64,000 nucleotides of DNA from Spirosoma taeanense (GCF_013127955.1 NZ_CP053435.1:1550001-1614000); one strand, 5' to 3'. Positions 51,559-61,342 are shown, counted from the first letter of the stretch. Notes: generated by a model from the sequence alone, not told the origin. Numbers and translations: made by a program.

Positions 51559-53619
51559 ATGGCTACGACGTATAGTACCCCCGGTGTATTTGTCGAGGAG
51601 CGAACTTTGTTTCCACCTTCAGTGGCTGCGGTCGCTACGGCGGTTCCGGCGTTTATCGGCTACACGGCCAGGGCGCAGGACGATTCCGACAACAAGCCAC
51701 TCGGGTTTGTGCCGGCGCGGATTTCGTCGCTGCTCGAATATGAACTTTATTTCGGGGGCGATTTTCAGCCATCCTCCTATGAGGTGACCGTAACCAATAC
51801 AACAATCGCGGCCATTAACGCCAAGACGGGTCCCGATAACCGGCGCTATCATCTGTATAAGGCCGTCCGGCATTTTTTCGACAACGGGGGCGGTCCCTGT
51901 TACATCGTGTCGACGGGCCTTTTTCCGGCGCCGGTTAAACTGGGCAATCTCACCAACGATCGGCAACTGCTGGCGGGCTTGGATAGTATCAGAGCCGTTG
52001 ACGAACCAACAATCCTGCTGTTTCCGGATGCCGTGGAGCTGACCGAGGCCGAACTGGGGAGCATCCAGGTAGAAGCCCTGCGTCAGTGCGAAACCCTGAA
52101 TGACCGCTTCGTGCTGATGGACATCCGCGAGGGGTTCCGGAAAGCCGCCGTTGGCAATGACCCGATTGCCAAATTCCGGGATAACGTTGGCACCGAAAAC
52201 CTCAAATACGGAGCGGCCTATTATCCCTGGCTGTACACGACCTACGCCCCCGATCTGTCGTTTGATCTGCTGACGTTGAAGAAACCGGACCCCGGCAATG
52301 CGAATAACCTCATCAATCTGACACAGGGCGATCTGGATGCGCTCAGCAGCAACCCTACCGAAGCCGCTCTGGTACAGCGCGTAACACAAACGGGTGCTGA
52401 TACTAAGGCGTTTGTAGACGCTCTGGCTGCCGCCACCTCACCGGCCCTGACCCGGGCGACCATCAGTCCGCTGAAGACGCATTTTGACCGGCTGACGGCT
52501 ACGTTTCTTAATGCGACCCCTAACAGCACCCGCGAGCAGTTTACCGCCATTATCACCTTTGTGCGGACGCTTGCTCTGTCCCTGCAGACGCTGGATGCGG
52601 CTACGCTCGACGCTACGTTACAGGCTTCGCTCGATGCACTGAAAGCTGACGCTACGTTTATCGGTAGCCTCACCAACCTGATAAAAATCGAAAAGAATGC
52701 CGCGCTGCTGACCGATCTGATGCCAGCCGGCCGGAATGCCGCGGCCGTCGATACCGACTATGCCAGTCTGAACAATACCGTCTGGGTAGGGAACGTAGCG
52801 GTGAGTACGCTGACGGCTGATGCGAGCATAAACATAGGGGCCAACGGCGCGACCTCCATCAAGGCCAAAGGAGCGAATGTGTTGTCGGCGGAGCTGTTTG
52901 CCAATGCGGCACAGCGGCTCATCAATACCGTCGATAACCTATTCAAGTCGTCGCTATTGAGCAAGACCTCGGCCGAGCAGCAGTTGTTTGCGCAGCATCC
53001 GTGGTTCAAGGGATTGGCGACCCGATTCAAACGGGATATGGCGCTGGTGCCGCCCTCGGGGGCCGTCGCGGGCGTATATGCCAGCGTTGACCGGACGCGC
53101 GGGGTCTGGAAAGCCCCCGCCAACGTCAGTCTGAACGCCGTTATTGGTCCGGCGGTTCGGCTGGAAGACAAAGAGCAGGCCGATCTGAACGTCCACGGCA
53201 CGGGCAAATCGGTGAATGTCATCCGGGCCTTTACGGGCAAAGGGATTCTGATCTGGGGGGCGCGGACGCTGGCCGGTAACGATAACGAGTGGCGCTACGT
53301 ACCGGTGCGCCGGTTCTTTACGTTCGCCGAAGAATCCATCAAGAAAGCGACGGAGCCGTTTGTCTTTGAGCCCAACGATGCCAACACCTGGGTTCGGGTG
53401 AAGGCTATGGTCGAGAATTTTCTGACGCTGCAGTGGCGGGCCGGTGCGCTGGCCGGTGCCCGACCCGAACAAGCCTTTTACGTAAAGGTGGGCCTGAACG
53501 AAACGATGACGGCGCTGGATGTGCTGGAAGGCCGCATGATCGTCGAGATTGGCATGGCCGCCGTCAGACCCGCCGAATTCATTATCCTTCGATTCTCCCA
53601 CAAAATGCAGGAATCCTAA
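51559..53619 (+). CDS. Contractile sheath protein 2 with a large insertion
   Basis: This 686-residue sheath has the same N- and C-terminal sheath folds as the first (YSTPGVFVEERTLFPPSVAAV; DRTRGVWKAPANVSLN). An extra ~200-240-residue helical, Ala/Thr-rich insertion lies roughly between residues 250 and 490. Such an insertion would sit on the outside of the sheath and could decorate the particle. It is followed after 29 bp by a tube gene. Two sheath proteins probably build different parts of the tail. Confidence 0.92.
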   Translation: MATTYSTPGVFVEERTLFPPSVAAVATAVPAFIGYTARAQDDSDNKPLGFVPARISSLLEYELYFGGDFQPSSYEVTVTNTTIAAINAKTGPDNRRYHLYKAVRHFFDNGGGPCYIVSTGLFPAPVKLGNLTNDRQLLAGLDSIRAVDEPTILLFPDAVELTEAELGSIQVEALRQCETLNDRFVLMDIREGFRKAAVGNDPIAKFRDNVGTENLKYGAAYYPWLYTTYAPDLSFDLLTLKKPDPGNANNLINLTQGDLDALSSNPTEAALVQRVTQTGADTKAFVDALAAATSPALTRATISPLKTHFDRLTATFLNATPNSTREQFTAIITFVRTLALSLQTLDAATLDATLQASLDALKADATFIGSLTNLIKIEKNAALLTDLMPAGRNAAAVDTDYASLNNTVWVGNVAVSTLTADASINIGANGATSIKAKGANVLSAELFANAAQRLINTVDNLFKSSLLSKTSAEQQLFAQHPWFKGLATRFKRDMALVPPSGAVAGVYASVDRTRGVWKAPANVSLNAVIGPAVRLEDKEQADLNVHGTGKSVNVIRAFTGKGILIWGARTLAGNDNEWRYVPVRRFFTFAEESIKKATEPFVFEPNDANTWVRVKAMVENFLTLQWRAGALAGARPEQAFYVKVGLNETMTALDVLEGRMIVEIGMAAVRPAEFIILRFSHKMQES

Positions 53620-53648
53620 AATCAGGTATCTTCTAAATTTTTTTCCCT

Positions 53649-54083
53649 ATGGCAGATTATCCACTACCCAAGTTCCATTTTCGCGTGGACTGGGACGGCA
53701 TCGCAAACGCCGGTTTTACGGAGGTGACGGGCCTTGAAGTAACCACCGAGAAGATCGAGTACCGCGACGGGGTCAGCCCCGAATACTCCAAGATCAAAAT
53801 GCCGGGTATGCAGACCTTCGGCGACATTACGCTCAAGCGGGGGGTGTTTAAAGGTAATAATGAATTCTACGACTGGTGGAACTCGGTTGCCCTGAATACG
53901 ATCACGCGCCGGAACGTAACGATCAGCCTGCTCAACGAAGCCCACGAGCCGATGGTGGTCTGGAAGGTCAAGAACGCCTGGGCCTTGAAAGTAACTTCGT
54001 CGGACCTGAACGCCGGCAGCAACGAAGTAGCCGTTGAAACGCTGGTTCTGGCGCACGAAGGAGTAACGATGGAACATACCTGA
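53649..54083 (+). CDS. Inner tube protein 1
   Basis: This 144-residue tail tube protein (Afp1/Hcp-like) has LPKFHFRVDWDGIANAGFTEVTGLEVTTE, then the GMQTFGDITLKRGVFKGNNEFYDWW segment typical of T4 gp19-like tubes. It polymerises into the inner tube inside the sheath. Confidence 0.93.
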   Translation: MADYPLPKFHFRVDWDGIANAGFTEVTGLEVTTEKIEYRDGVSPEYSKIKMPGMQTFGDITLKRGVFKGNNEFYDWWNSVALNTITRRNVTISLLNEAHEPMVVWKVKNAWALKVTSSDLNAGSNEVAVETLVLAHEGVTMEHT

Positions 54084-54093
54084 TCACTGAGCT

Positions 54094-54603
54094 ATGGATT
54101 TGAGCTATCCGCATGTCGGGTTTCATTTCTCAGTCGTCTTTGAGCTGTTCCCTCAGTTTCCCAACGACATCCGGTTTCAGGAAGTGTCGGGACTGTCGGC
54201 GGAGGTTGAGATGGAAACCTTCAACGAAGGGGGCGAAAACCGGCTGGTGCATCAACTGCCCGTTCGTACCAAGTACGGCGACCTGACGCTGAAGCGGGGT
54301 AAATTTCTCGGCTCGGGTATCCTGCACTGGTGCCGAAAGGCGATTGAGAAGCAGGAATACTCCCCGTCGAACCTGATGATCTCGCTTTTAGACGAAAACC
54401 ATCTGCCGGTCTATAACTGGTACGTGGTGCACGCGCTGCCCAAACGGCTCGACATCGGCGCGTTCAACGCCGAGCGGAACGAGATCGTGGTCGAAACGAT
54501 GGTGCTGCAATACCATTACTTCAAATACTACGATCCGGCCAGCGTAGCGATGGACCTGGCGGGCAGCCTGACGGCGTCAATCAATGTGAACATCGGCTTC
54601 TGA
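54094..54603 (+). CDS. Inner tube protein 2 (tube initiator type)
   Basis: This 169-residue member of the same tube family (YPHVGFHFSVVFELFPQFPND, FQEVSGLSAEVEME, YGDLTLKRGKFLGSG) is longer and more divergent. It probably starts the tube at the baseplate, as Afp5 does. It follows the first tube gene after 10 bp. Confidence 0.9.
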   Translation: MDLSYPHVGFHFSVVFELFPQFPNDIRFQEVSGLSAEVEMETFNEGGENRLVHQLPVRTKYGDLTLKRGKFLGSGILHWCRKAIEKQEYSPSNLMISLLDENHLPVYNWYVVHALPKRLDIGAFNAERNEIVVETMVLQYHYFKYYDPASVAMDLAGSLTASINVNIGF

Positions 54604-54615
54604 ACTCCTGCCGCT

Positions 54616-54795
54616 ATGCCGATTGAAATACGTGAACTGGTTATCCGGGCCCGGGTCGATGAAACCGAAACGGCCAGTCAGACGGATTCAGGAAACCGTC
54701 GGGGCGGTACGCTGACCAGGGCTGACCGCGAAGCCATTATTGCGGCCTGCGTGGAGCAGGTGATGCAGATGCTGGAAGACAAACAGGAACGATAA
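54616..54795 (+). CDS. DUF5908 small baseplate-associated protein
   Basis: This 59-residue ORF (MPIEIRELVIRARVDETE ... ending MQMLEDKQER) lies 12 bp after the tube gene and 18 bp before the next. The MPIEIRELVI start matches DUF5908 in this class of locus, probably the Afp6/Pvc6 position. It is too short for normal ORF filters and easily missed. Function unknown. Confidence 0.82.
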   Translation: MPIEIRELVIRARVDETETASQTDSGNRRGGTLTRADREAIIAACVEQVMQMLEDKQER

Positions 54796-54813
54796 CAACC
54801 CAACGACTCCGCC

Positions 54814-55614
54814 ATGATTCTGGATACGTTACTGGCCAAAGGAAGCCTGACCAAGATGACCATTACGGCCCTGGAAGCCGACCCGGCTCCTGATAGTCCG
54901 CCGGTTCGGTCGTCCAATCCGGATGATACCCTGACGGTGCTGGTCAACCCCAATACGTACCGGATTAACTACGCCCTGAATTACAATCGCCAGCCGCCCC
55001 AGGGGGCCAGCAGCACCTCGGCGCAGTACGTCAGTTCCGAGCCGATCAGTATTGATTTTGAACTGCTGTTCGACGGGACCGGCGTCATTCCGAAAATGCC
55101 GTCGAATAATCCGCTGGAAGGGGTGCCGGTGGCGGGCGCTATTGCCGGAGCTATTGCGAGCCTGACGGGTGGTGATGAAGAGGAATACGACGTAGCGAAG
55201 CAGATTCTGAAGCTGAATAACATCGTCTACACTTACGAGGGTGAGCAGCATCAGCCCCGGAAGGTGCAGATCTGCTGGGGCAAGCTCGTCTTTTTCGGGG
55301 CGCTGAAAAGCCTGAGCTATCAGTTTAAACTTTTTAAGTCAGATGGTACCCCGCTCCGGGCAACGGCCAATGTCAGCTTTGAGAATCACCGCAATGACTT
55401 TCTGCGCGAAGCGGTGCAGCAAACGGCATCGCCGGACCTCACTCACCGACGGACCGTGCAGGAGGGCGATACGCTGCCGCTGATGTGCTACCGCATCTAC
55501 GGCGATTCGTCGCTATACCTGCAGGTTGCCGAGGCCAACAAGCTGCTCAACTTCCGGGCGCTGACCGTTGGACAGGAGCTGTTCTTTCCACCCGTTGATA
55601 ACTTCAAAAAATGA
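54814..55614 (+). CDS. LysM baseplate hub protein (Afp7/Pvc7-like)
   Basis: This 266-residue protein has an N-terminal CIS tube-like domain (TLTVLVNPNTYRINYALNYN, ISIDFELLFDGTG) and a C-terminal LysM module (~212-262: VQEGDTLPLMCYRIYGDSSLY ... LTVGQELFFPP). It links tube and spike in the baseplate. Its stop overlaps the spike gene start by 4 bp. Confidence 0.92.
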   Translation: MILDTLLAKGSLTKMTITALEADPAPDSPPVRSSNPDDTLTVLVNPNTYRINYALNYNRQPPQGASSTSAQYVSSEPISIDFELLFDGTGVIPKMPSNNPLEGVPVAGAIAGAIASLTGGDEEEYDVAKQILKLNNIVYTYEGEQHQPRKVQICWGKLVFFGALKSLSYQFKLFKSDGTPLRATANVSFENHRNDFLREAVQQTASPDLTHRRTVQEGDTLPLMCYRIYGDSSLYLQVAEANKLLNFRALTVGQELFFPPVDNFKK

Positions 55615-57362
55615 CTGCATCGCGACTGCTGCCCATCGACCGGAATACCGACCTAGTTACGTTCACCATCCGGGTAAACGGCGAAGCTCTCTCGCGCACA
55701 GTCGGGGTGCTGTCAATTGTGGTCAGTAAGGAAGTCAACCGCATTCCAACTGCCCGGCTGACCTTGGCGGATGGCGATCCGGCCCGGAGCGAGTTCAGCC
55801 TCAGCAACCAGGATACGTTCGTGCCGGGTAACGAGATCGAGATTACGGCGGGCTATCATTCGCAGGAAGCGCTGATTTTTAAGGGAATCATCATTCGGCA
55901 TGGTATAAAGATCCGGAATAATTATTCGCAGCTGCTGGTCGAGTGCAGGGATGTAGCGGTCAAAATGACGGTTGGCGAAAAAAGCCGGCTGTTTGCTGAC
56001 AGCAAAGACAGCGCGGCTCTGGAAACCATCCTGGCGGATTACCCCGACCTGACGGCCACCATCGACGATACCACCGTTGAACACAAAGAACTGGTGCAGT
56101 ACCAATGCTCCGACTGGGATTTTATGGTGAGCCGGGCCGATGTCAATGGCCTGGTTTGTCTGGTCAGCGACGGTACGCTAACGGTGACCAAACCGTCGGT
56201 CAGTGGCGAGGCCCTGGCGACTACGCTCTTCGGGGCGACCATTCTTGAGTTTGATGCCGAGATTGACGCCCGAATACAGGACAGGCAGGTAAAAGCCCTG
56301 GCCTGGGATGTCGCCAGTCAGGACCTGGCCGAAGCGACTGCCGCCGAACCCGACTGGACCGAAAATGGGGATCTCAGCAGCAGCCAACTGGCCGACGTAA
56401 TCGGTCTGGAATCGCATGACTTCTTTCATACGGGTCAGCTGCCGCCCAATGAACTGCAAAGCTGGGCCGACGCCCAACTGCTGCGCAACCGCATGGCGAA
56501 AACGCGGGGGCGGGTCCGGTTTCAGGGCATGGCAACCGTCTTGCCGGGCACGGTGCTGGAACTGGCGGGCGTAGGTAACCGGCTGAACGGCAAGGTTTAC
56601 GTATCGGGTGTTCGGCATGAACTGTCGGGCGGCAACTGGGTCTGTGATGCGCAGTTCGGTATGAATCCCGACTGGCACACCAAACAGTTCAACACGTCCA
56701 TGCCTCCGGCCGCGGGCTTACTGCCCGCCATCCGTGGCCTGCACATTGGCGTGGTGTCGCACCTGCAAAATGACCCGGCGGGCGAAAACCGGATTCAGGT
56801 CAAAATTCCGACCATCAGCACCACCGATGAAGGCATCTGGGCGCGGGTGGCTACGCTGGATGCGGGCAACGAACGGGGTACGTTTTTTCTGCCCGAGGTA
56901 GGCGACGAAGTCGTGGTGGGTTTTCTGAACGACGACCCCCGTTTCCCGGTCGTGCTGGGCATGATGAACAGCAGCAGTAAGCCGGCCCCCATAACGGCCG
57001 CCGACAAAAACCCCGAAAAGGCGTATGTGTCGCGCGAGAAGCTGGCCCTGCGGTTCAACGACGACAAAAAGAAGATTACGCTCGAAACACCCGGCGGCCG
57101 TACCGTTACGCTGGACGACGACAAAAAGAAGATCAGCCTGACCGACAAATCGGGTAACAGCATCTCCTTATCAGGGAGCGGTATTGTCATTGAAAGTGCG
57201 GGCGAATTGACCTTTAAGGCCAAAAAAGCAATCAAGGTAGAGGGAACGATGGACGTAACGCTGAAGGCTGGCCTAAACTTCAAAGTCGAAGGAACCGCCG
57301 GTGTCGAGGTATCGACCAGCGCGATTGCCGTACTGAAAGGGTCTCTGGTGCAGATAAACTAA
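55611..57362 (+). CDS. VgrG-like central spike protein (Afp8/Pvc8-like)
   Basis: This 583-residue protein resembles VgrG/gp27-gp5: an N-terminal hub (VNGEALSRTVGVLSIVVSKEV, LTLADGDPARSEFSLSNQDTFVPGNEIEI) and an OB-fold (GVVSHLQNDPAGENRIQVKIPT ... FFLPEVGDEVVVGF). It ends in a repetitive beta-helix-like tip (DDDKKKISLTDKSG, KAGLNFKVEGTAGVEVSTSA). It receives the PAAR tip encoded next. Translationally coupled to the LysM gene. Confidence 0.94.
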   Translation: MTASRLLPIDRNTDLVTFTIRVNGEALSRTVGVLSIVVSKEVNRIPTARLTLADGDPARSEFSLSNQDTFVPGNEIEITAGYHSQEALIFKGIIIRHGIKIRNNYSQLLVECRDVAVKMTVGEKSRLFADSKDSAALETILADYPDLTATIDDTTVEHKELVQYQCSDWDFMVSRADVNGLVCLVSDGTLTVTKPSVSGEALATTLFGATILEFDAEIDARIQDRQVKALAWDVASQDLAEATAAEPDWTENGDLSSSQLADVIGLESHDFFHTGQLPPNELQSWADAQLLRNRMAKTRGRVRFQGMATVLPGTVLELAGVGNRLNGKVYVSGVRHELSGGNWVCDAQFGMNPDWHTKQFNTSMPPAAGLLPAIRGLHIGVVSHLQNDPAGENRIQVKIPTISTTDEGIWARVATLDAGNERGTFFLPEVGDEVVVGFLNDDPRFPVVLGMMNSSSKPAPITAADKNPEKAYVSREKLALRFNDDKKKITLETPGGRTVTLDDDKKKISLTDKSGNSISLSGSGIVIESAGELTFKAKKAIKVEGTMDVTLKAGLNFKVEGTAGVEVSTSAIAVLKGSLVQIN

Positions 57363-57373
57363 CGACAACGAAT

Positions 57374-57664
57374 ATGGGCATGGCGGCACGAATTGGCGAT
57401 ATGCATGTGTGTCCGATGGTAACCGGGGTTGTGCCGCATGTGGGTGGCCCCGTATTGCCGCCGGGAACAGTAACCGTGTTGATTGGCGGTATGCCGGCAG
57501 CCTGTCTGGGTGATTTGTGTACCTGCGTCGGTCCGCCCGATACCATCCTAATGGGTTCGGCGACGGTGCTGATTGGCGGTAAACCCGCGGCCCGCATGGG
57601 TGATCCTACCGCGCATGGAGGCACCATCATCGTCGGTTGTCCGACCGTACTGATCGGCGGTTAA
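57374..57664 (+). CDS. PAAR-domain spike tip protein
   Basis: This 96-residue PAAR-type protein has repeated Gly/His/Cys-rich turns (GDMHVCPMVTG, VLIGGMPAACLGDLCTCVG, VLIGGKPAARMGDPTAHGG, TVLIGG). It forms the sharp metal-binding cone on the VgrG spike. It follows the spike gene by 11 bp. Confidence 0.95.
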   Translation: MGMAARIGDMHVCPMVTGVVPHVGGPVLPPGTVTVLIGGMPAACLGDLCTCVGPPDTILMGSATVLIGGKPAARMGDPTAHGGTIIVGCPTVLIGG

Positions 57665-57676
57665 CGCATTAACGCT

Positions 57677-58081
57677 ATGGCAGAGCTATTCTTAGGCAAA
57701 GGCTGGAGCTTCCCGCCGACGTTCGATAACCGCACGAAAGAAGTCGTGATGACCGAAGGTGAAGACGACATTCGGGGCAGTCTGGAAATCCTGCTGGGTA
57801 CCCGGATTGGCGAACGGATCATGCGTCCCGGCTACGGCATGAGCCTCGACCGGCTGATGTTTGAAGGTATCGACACGTCACTGGTCGCTACGCTCGAAAA
57901 AGACCTGGAGTTCGCAATTGCGCTTTACGAGCCCAGAATCAAACTCACCGAACTGGCGGTCATGCAGGATCGGCAGGAGGCAGGACGGCTGCTCATTCTG
58001 GTCGAATACGTAGTTCGCAGCACCAACACTCGTAACAACTTAGTCTATCCGTTCTACATAAACGAAGGGACAGAGAAATAG
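57677..58081 (+). CDS. gp25-like baseplate wedge protein (Afp9/Pvc9-like)
   Basis: This 134-residue GPW/gp25 family protein has GWSFPPTFDNRTKEVVMTEGEDDIRGSLEILLGTRIGERIMRPGYG, including the conserved IxQ/LGTRIGER-type core. It starts sheath polymerisation from the baseplate. The gene order spike, PAAR, gp25 and large baseplate protein is the usual CIS order. Confidence 0.94.
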   Translation: MAELFLGKGWSFPPTFDNRTKEVVMTEGEDDIRGSLEILLGTRIGERIMRPGYGMSLDRLMFEGIDTSLVATLEKDLEFAIALYEPRIKLTELAVMQDRQEAGRLLILVEYVVRSTNTRNNLVYPFYINEGTEK

Positions 58082-58092
58082 AGCCACCCGAT

Positions 58093-61000
58093 ATGTCGCA
58101 GGATTTCAGACCCAACGAGCTTCTATGGAACGATGGCATCAACCAACTGCAACGGATGCTGCCCTCGCTGGACCCGGCTTTTGCCAAGGTCGATGAACGC
58201 ACGTTGGCCGATTTTCTGAAATACGCGTATCAACTGGCTAAAGAAATCCGGTACTATAACCCGCAGAACCAGCCGGAAGGGGACTGGACGCCTTTTTTTG
58301 ATCAGTTTCTGCTCGATGCGGCTACGGGACAGATGGCGAGTACGGCGCAGATACACCAGCAACTGGCTGGCCGGACGAACCTGCCCCCGCATTTGGTGCT
58401 GTTTCTGGCGTTCCTGAAACTATATGAACACGCCCAGCAGGACCTGAACGGTCTGACCCAAAAGCATCTTGACTACTACTACCGCGATATTCTGGGGATT
58501 AAGGCCAAACCTGCCGTACCCGACAAAGCCCATGTTGTCTTTGAACTGGCCCGCAACCTGACCGGGTTTCGGCTGCCTGAAAAGACGCTGCTGGATGCAG
58601 GCAAAGACAAGGACGGCAAACCGATCCGGTTCAGCACCAGCCGCGAAATCATTATAAATCAGGCCAAGGTAGCCGGGCTCAAAAGCCTGTTTATTGAAGA
58701 AACCAGCACGCAGGGTACGCTTTTTCAGGCTGCTTCGGTGGCGAACTCGGCCGATGGACGGGGGAAACCGTTCGAGGGGCCGGCTTCCTGGCGACCGTTT
58801 GGGGCGGCTCAACTGAAAAGGGCAGGCAGCGAGCAGACCATGACCCCGGCCGACATCGGGTTCGCCCTTTCGACACCCATGCTGCTGCTGAACGAAGGCA
58901 CGCGCAGCCTGACACTGACCCTGTCGCTGAACAACCCGGGCCTGGCGGCTGCTGCGCTGCCCAACGCCTTTCGGCTGTACCTGTCGGGAGCGAAAGGCTG
59001 GATAGAACCCGACGCGGTTTCCGATATAAGCCTGCAACTAATCAAAAATCGGCCGACGCTCTTCATCAGTGTTACGTTATCGGCTGCTCAACCCGCTGTT
59101 GTTGCCTACGACGACAGTGTGCTTGGCGCGGGCTTTGTTACATCGTATCCCGTTCTGAAAGTGGCCCTCAACCAGTCGTTTAGTCAGTATGAGACTCTTA
59201 AGTTGCTCAGGGTTAGAGATGTTACGGTTCGGACATCGGTGCAGGGCGTAAAGAGTCTGATCGTGCAGAACGACGAGTCGGTGGTTGATCCGGCCCGACC
59301 ATTCGCGCCGTTTGGGGCGCAGCCCGGAATTGGTGCCAACTGCTATATCGGGTCGGAAGAGGTATTCACTAAGCGGCTCACCTCGCTGCAGCTGCATATC
59401 GACTGGCATAAGTTACCGCCCGACCTGAGCCAGTATTACGAAGGTTATTTCCCACCCTTCAGCAATCAGGTTACGGTGAGCAGTTTTGAAGGCGTACTAT
59501 ATTTTCTGTCGGAGGGACAATGGCAGTTTCTGGCGAAGAACCGCCTGTTCACCGGCCCAGACAATCAGGAGGGCACCTTTGTTGCCAACAGCGACCCGTT
59601 CCGGAACTTCGGTCAGCATCGCACCACTCTCGACGAGCCGCTGAGCCGCTTCGATACGCGCGTGCGCAACGGCTTTATCCGGCTCGAGCTAACGGCCCCC
59701 CGTTACGATGAATACGGCTTCGAGGCATTCGGGCACACGATTTTCCCGATTGTTTATGCGCAGAAAGCCGTAGCCATGAGCCGGGCTCTGCCGACCGATC
59801 CGCCCGTCGTACTGCCGAATCCGCCCTATACGCCCCAGATTAAGTCGCTGACGCTCGACTACGATGCCGGAGAAACGTTTGTTCCGAGGGTTGATGATCC
59901 GGCTAATCTATTCTGGTTTCTTGAACCGTTTGGCCATCGCCAGTTACTGCCTTCCGAATCGGTAGCGGTCTTACCACCCGTTTCCGGCGCGGCATTCAGC
60001 TTTATTGGCCTGTCCGACTTTACGCCACCGGGCAACATCAGCCTGCTGCTGCAGACTGAAGACGGCACCGCCATTGCACTTACGTCCGACGACCTGCTCA
60101 GTAGCCGTGACCTGACCTGGGGATATCTGGCCGGCGACCGATGGATCGACCTCGATCAGTCGGCGGTGCTGGCCGAAAGTACCGAGGGCTTCCAGAAAGC
60201 CGGGATAGTGATGCTGGCCATCGGGCGCGATGCGACGCAGCAACATACCCTCATGCCCGCCGGGCTGCACTGGATACGGGCCAGCGTACCCTCAGCCCGT
60301 AAGGCCAACGGAGCCAGTAACCTTCAGTCGGTGCAGACGCAGGCCGTTGAAGCCGTATTTATTCCTGCCGACGATAAGCAGGTAGTAACAAGCGTAGCGG
60401 CAGGGACGATCAAAAAGCTGGTTACGCCCCTGACGGCCATTCGCAGGGTTGATCAGCCGTTTGCGTCCTTTGGCGGGCAGGCGACAGAAGACAATACCGC
60501 TTATTACACCCGCGTCGCCGAACGGCTCCGGCATAAAAACCGACTGTCGGGTTCGTGGGACTATGAGCATCGGGTGCTGCAGGCGTTTCCGGAGCTGTTT
60601 AAAGTGCGCTGCATGCCTCATCGTCAGCCGGGACAGGTGCAGTTGATCGTCGTGCCGAATCTGCGGAACAAAAACGTTGGGAATCCGCTCGAACCCCGGA
60701 GCAGTACGGTGCTGCTCCGAAGCATTGAAGACTATATCCGTCAGTACGTCTCCGCTTTCGCGACCGTAACGGTCCGTAATCCGGATTACGAGCAGATTCT
60801 GCTGGATTTCAAAGTGGCGTTCCGGGCCGGTAAAGACGCCGGGTACTATGCCGGGGTGCTGAACGAGGAGATCAAACGGTTTCTGTCGCCCTGGGCGTAT
60901 GAAGAGGGGCGCGACATTCCGTTTGGCGGTAAGGTCTATAAATCGGACCTGCTGGCTTTCGTTGAAAACCGCGACTACGTGGATTTCGTCACCGACTTCA

Positions 61001-61314
61001 ACCTGTATCACCTGTATCCGGGGCCGCCCAGGGGGGGCGTCGGTGCCATGATGATCGGTAAAGATTTTTTGATCAAGCAGGCGGTTCCGGCAACCATCAG
61101 CGGGCATTCGGGCGGCACCATCGGCCTTGATTTCGTGATTGGCGAGCCCGTGGACAGCACCAGCCTCTCGCCCGATGGGGCGGCTATTCTGGTATCGGCC
61201 GGGCAGCACCGCATTACGCCCCTGATGCCGGGCGAACGAACGAGCGACGGGATTGACCTGCTGAGCGGCATTGGGTACATGGTCATTGGCCTGGACTTCG
61301 ACGTAACAGTATAA
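58093..61314 (+). CDS. Large baseplate J-like protein (Afp11/Pvc11-like)
   Basis: This 1073-residue protein is large even for this component. Its first part contains FRPNELLWNDGINQLQRMLPSLDPAF and a baseplate-wedge (gp6/J-like) fold. The C-terminal ~250 residues include YYTRVAERLRHKNRLSGSWDYEHRVLQAFPELFKVRCM and EIKRFLSPWAYEEGRDIPFGGKVYKSDLLAFVENRDYVDFVTDF, typical of the wedge. It bridges spike and sheath. A very large insertion between gives room for particle-specific functions. Confidence 0.9.
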   Translation: MSQDFRPNELLWNDGINQLQRMLPSLDPAFAKVDERTLADFLKYAYQLAKEIRYYNPQNQPEGDWTPFFDQFLLDAATGQMASTAQIHQQLAGRTNLPPHLVLFLAFLKLYEHAQQDLNGLTQKHLDYYYRDILGIKAKPAVPDKAHVVFELARNLTGFRLPEKTLLDAGKDKDGKPIRFSTSREIIINQAKVAGLKSLFIEETSTQGTLFQAASVANSADGRGKPFEGPASWRPFGAAQLKRAGSEQTMTPADIGFALSTPMLLLNEGTRSLTLTLSLNNPGLAAAALPNAFRLYLSGAKGWIEPDAVSDISLQLIKNRPTLFISVTLSAAQPAVVAYDDSVLGAGFVTSYPVLKVALNQSFSQYETLKLLRVRDVTVRTSVQGVKSLIVQNDESVVDPARPFAPFGAQPGIGANCYIGSEEVFTKRLTSLQLHIDWHKLPPDLSQYYEGYFPPFSNQVTVSSFEGVLYFLSEGQWQFLAKNRLFTGPDNQEGTFVANSDPFRNFGQHRTTLDEPLSRFDTRVRNGFIRLELTAPRYDEYGFEAFGHTIFPIVYAQKAVAMSRALPTDPPVVLPNPPYTPQIKSLTLDYDAGETFVPRVDDPANLFWFLEPFGHRQLLPSESVAVLPPVSGAAFSFIGLSDFTPPGNISLLLQTEDGTAIALTSDDLLSSRDLTWGYLAGDRWIDLDQSAVLAESTEGFQKAGIVMLAIGRDATQQHTLMPAGLHWIRASVPSARKANGASNLQSVQTQAVEAVFIPADDKQVVTSVAAGTIKKLVTPLTAIRRVDQPFASFGGQATEDNTAYYTRVAERLRHKNRLSGSWDYEHRVLQAFPELFKVRCMPHRQPGQVQLIVVPNLRNKNVGNPLEPRSSTVLLRSIEDYIRQYVSAFATVTVRNPDYEQILLDFKVAFRAGKDAGYYAGVLNEEIKRFLSPWAYEEGRDIPFGGKVYKSDLLAFVENRDYVDFVTDFNLYHLYPGPPRGGVGAMMIGKDFLIKQAVPATISGHSGGTIGLDFVIGEPVDSTSLSPDGAAILVSAGQHRITPLMPGERTSDGIDLLSGIGYMVIGLDFDVTV

Positions 61315-61342
61315 CTGATTCACTTACAAAATCTAACGAGTT

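Noticed and set aside
60292..61323. 343-residue minus-strand ORF
   Set aside because: Antisense to the large baseplate gene.
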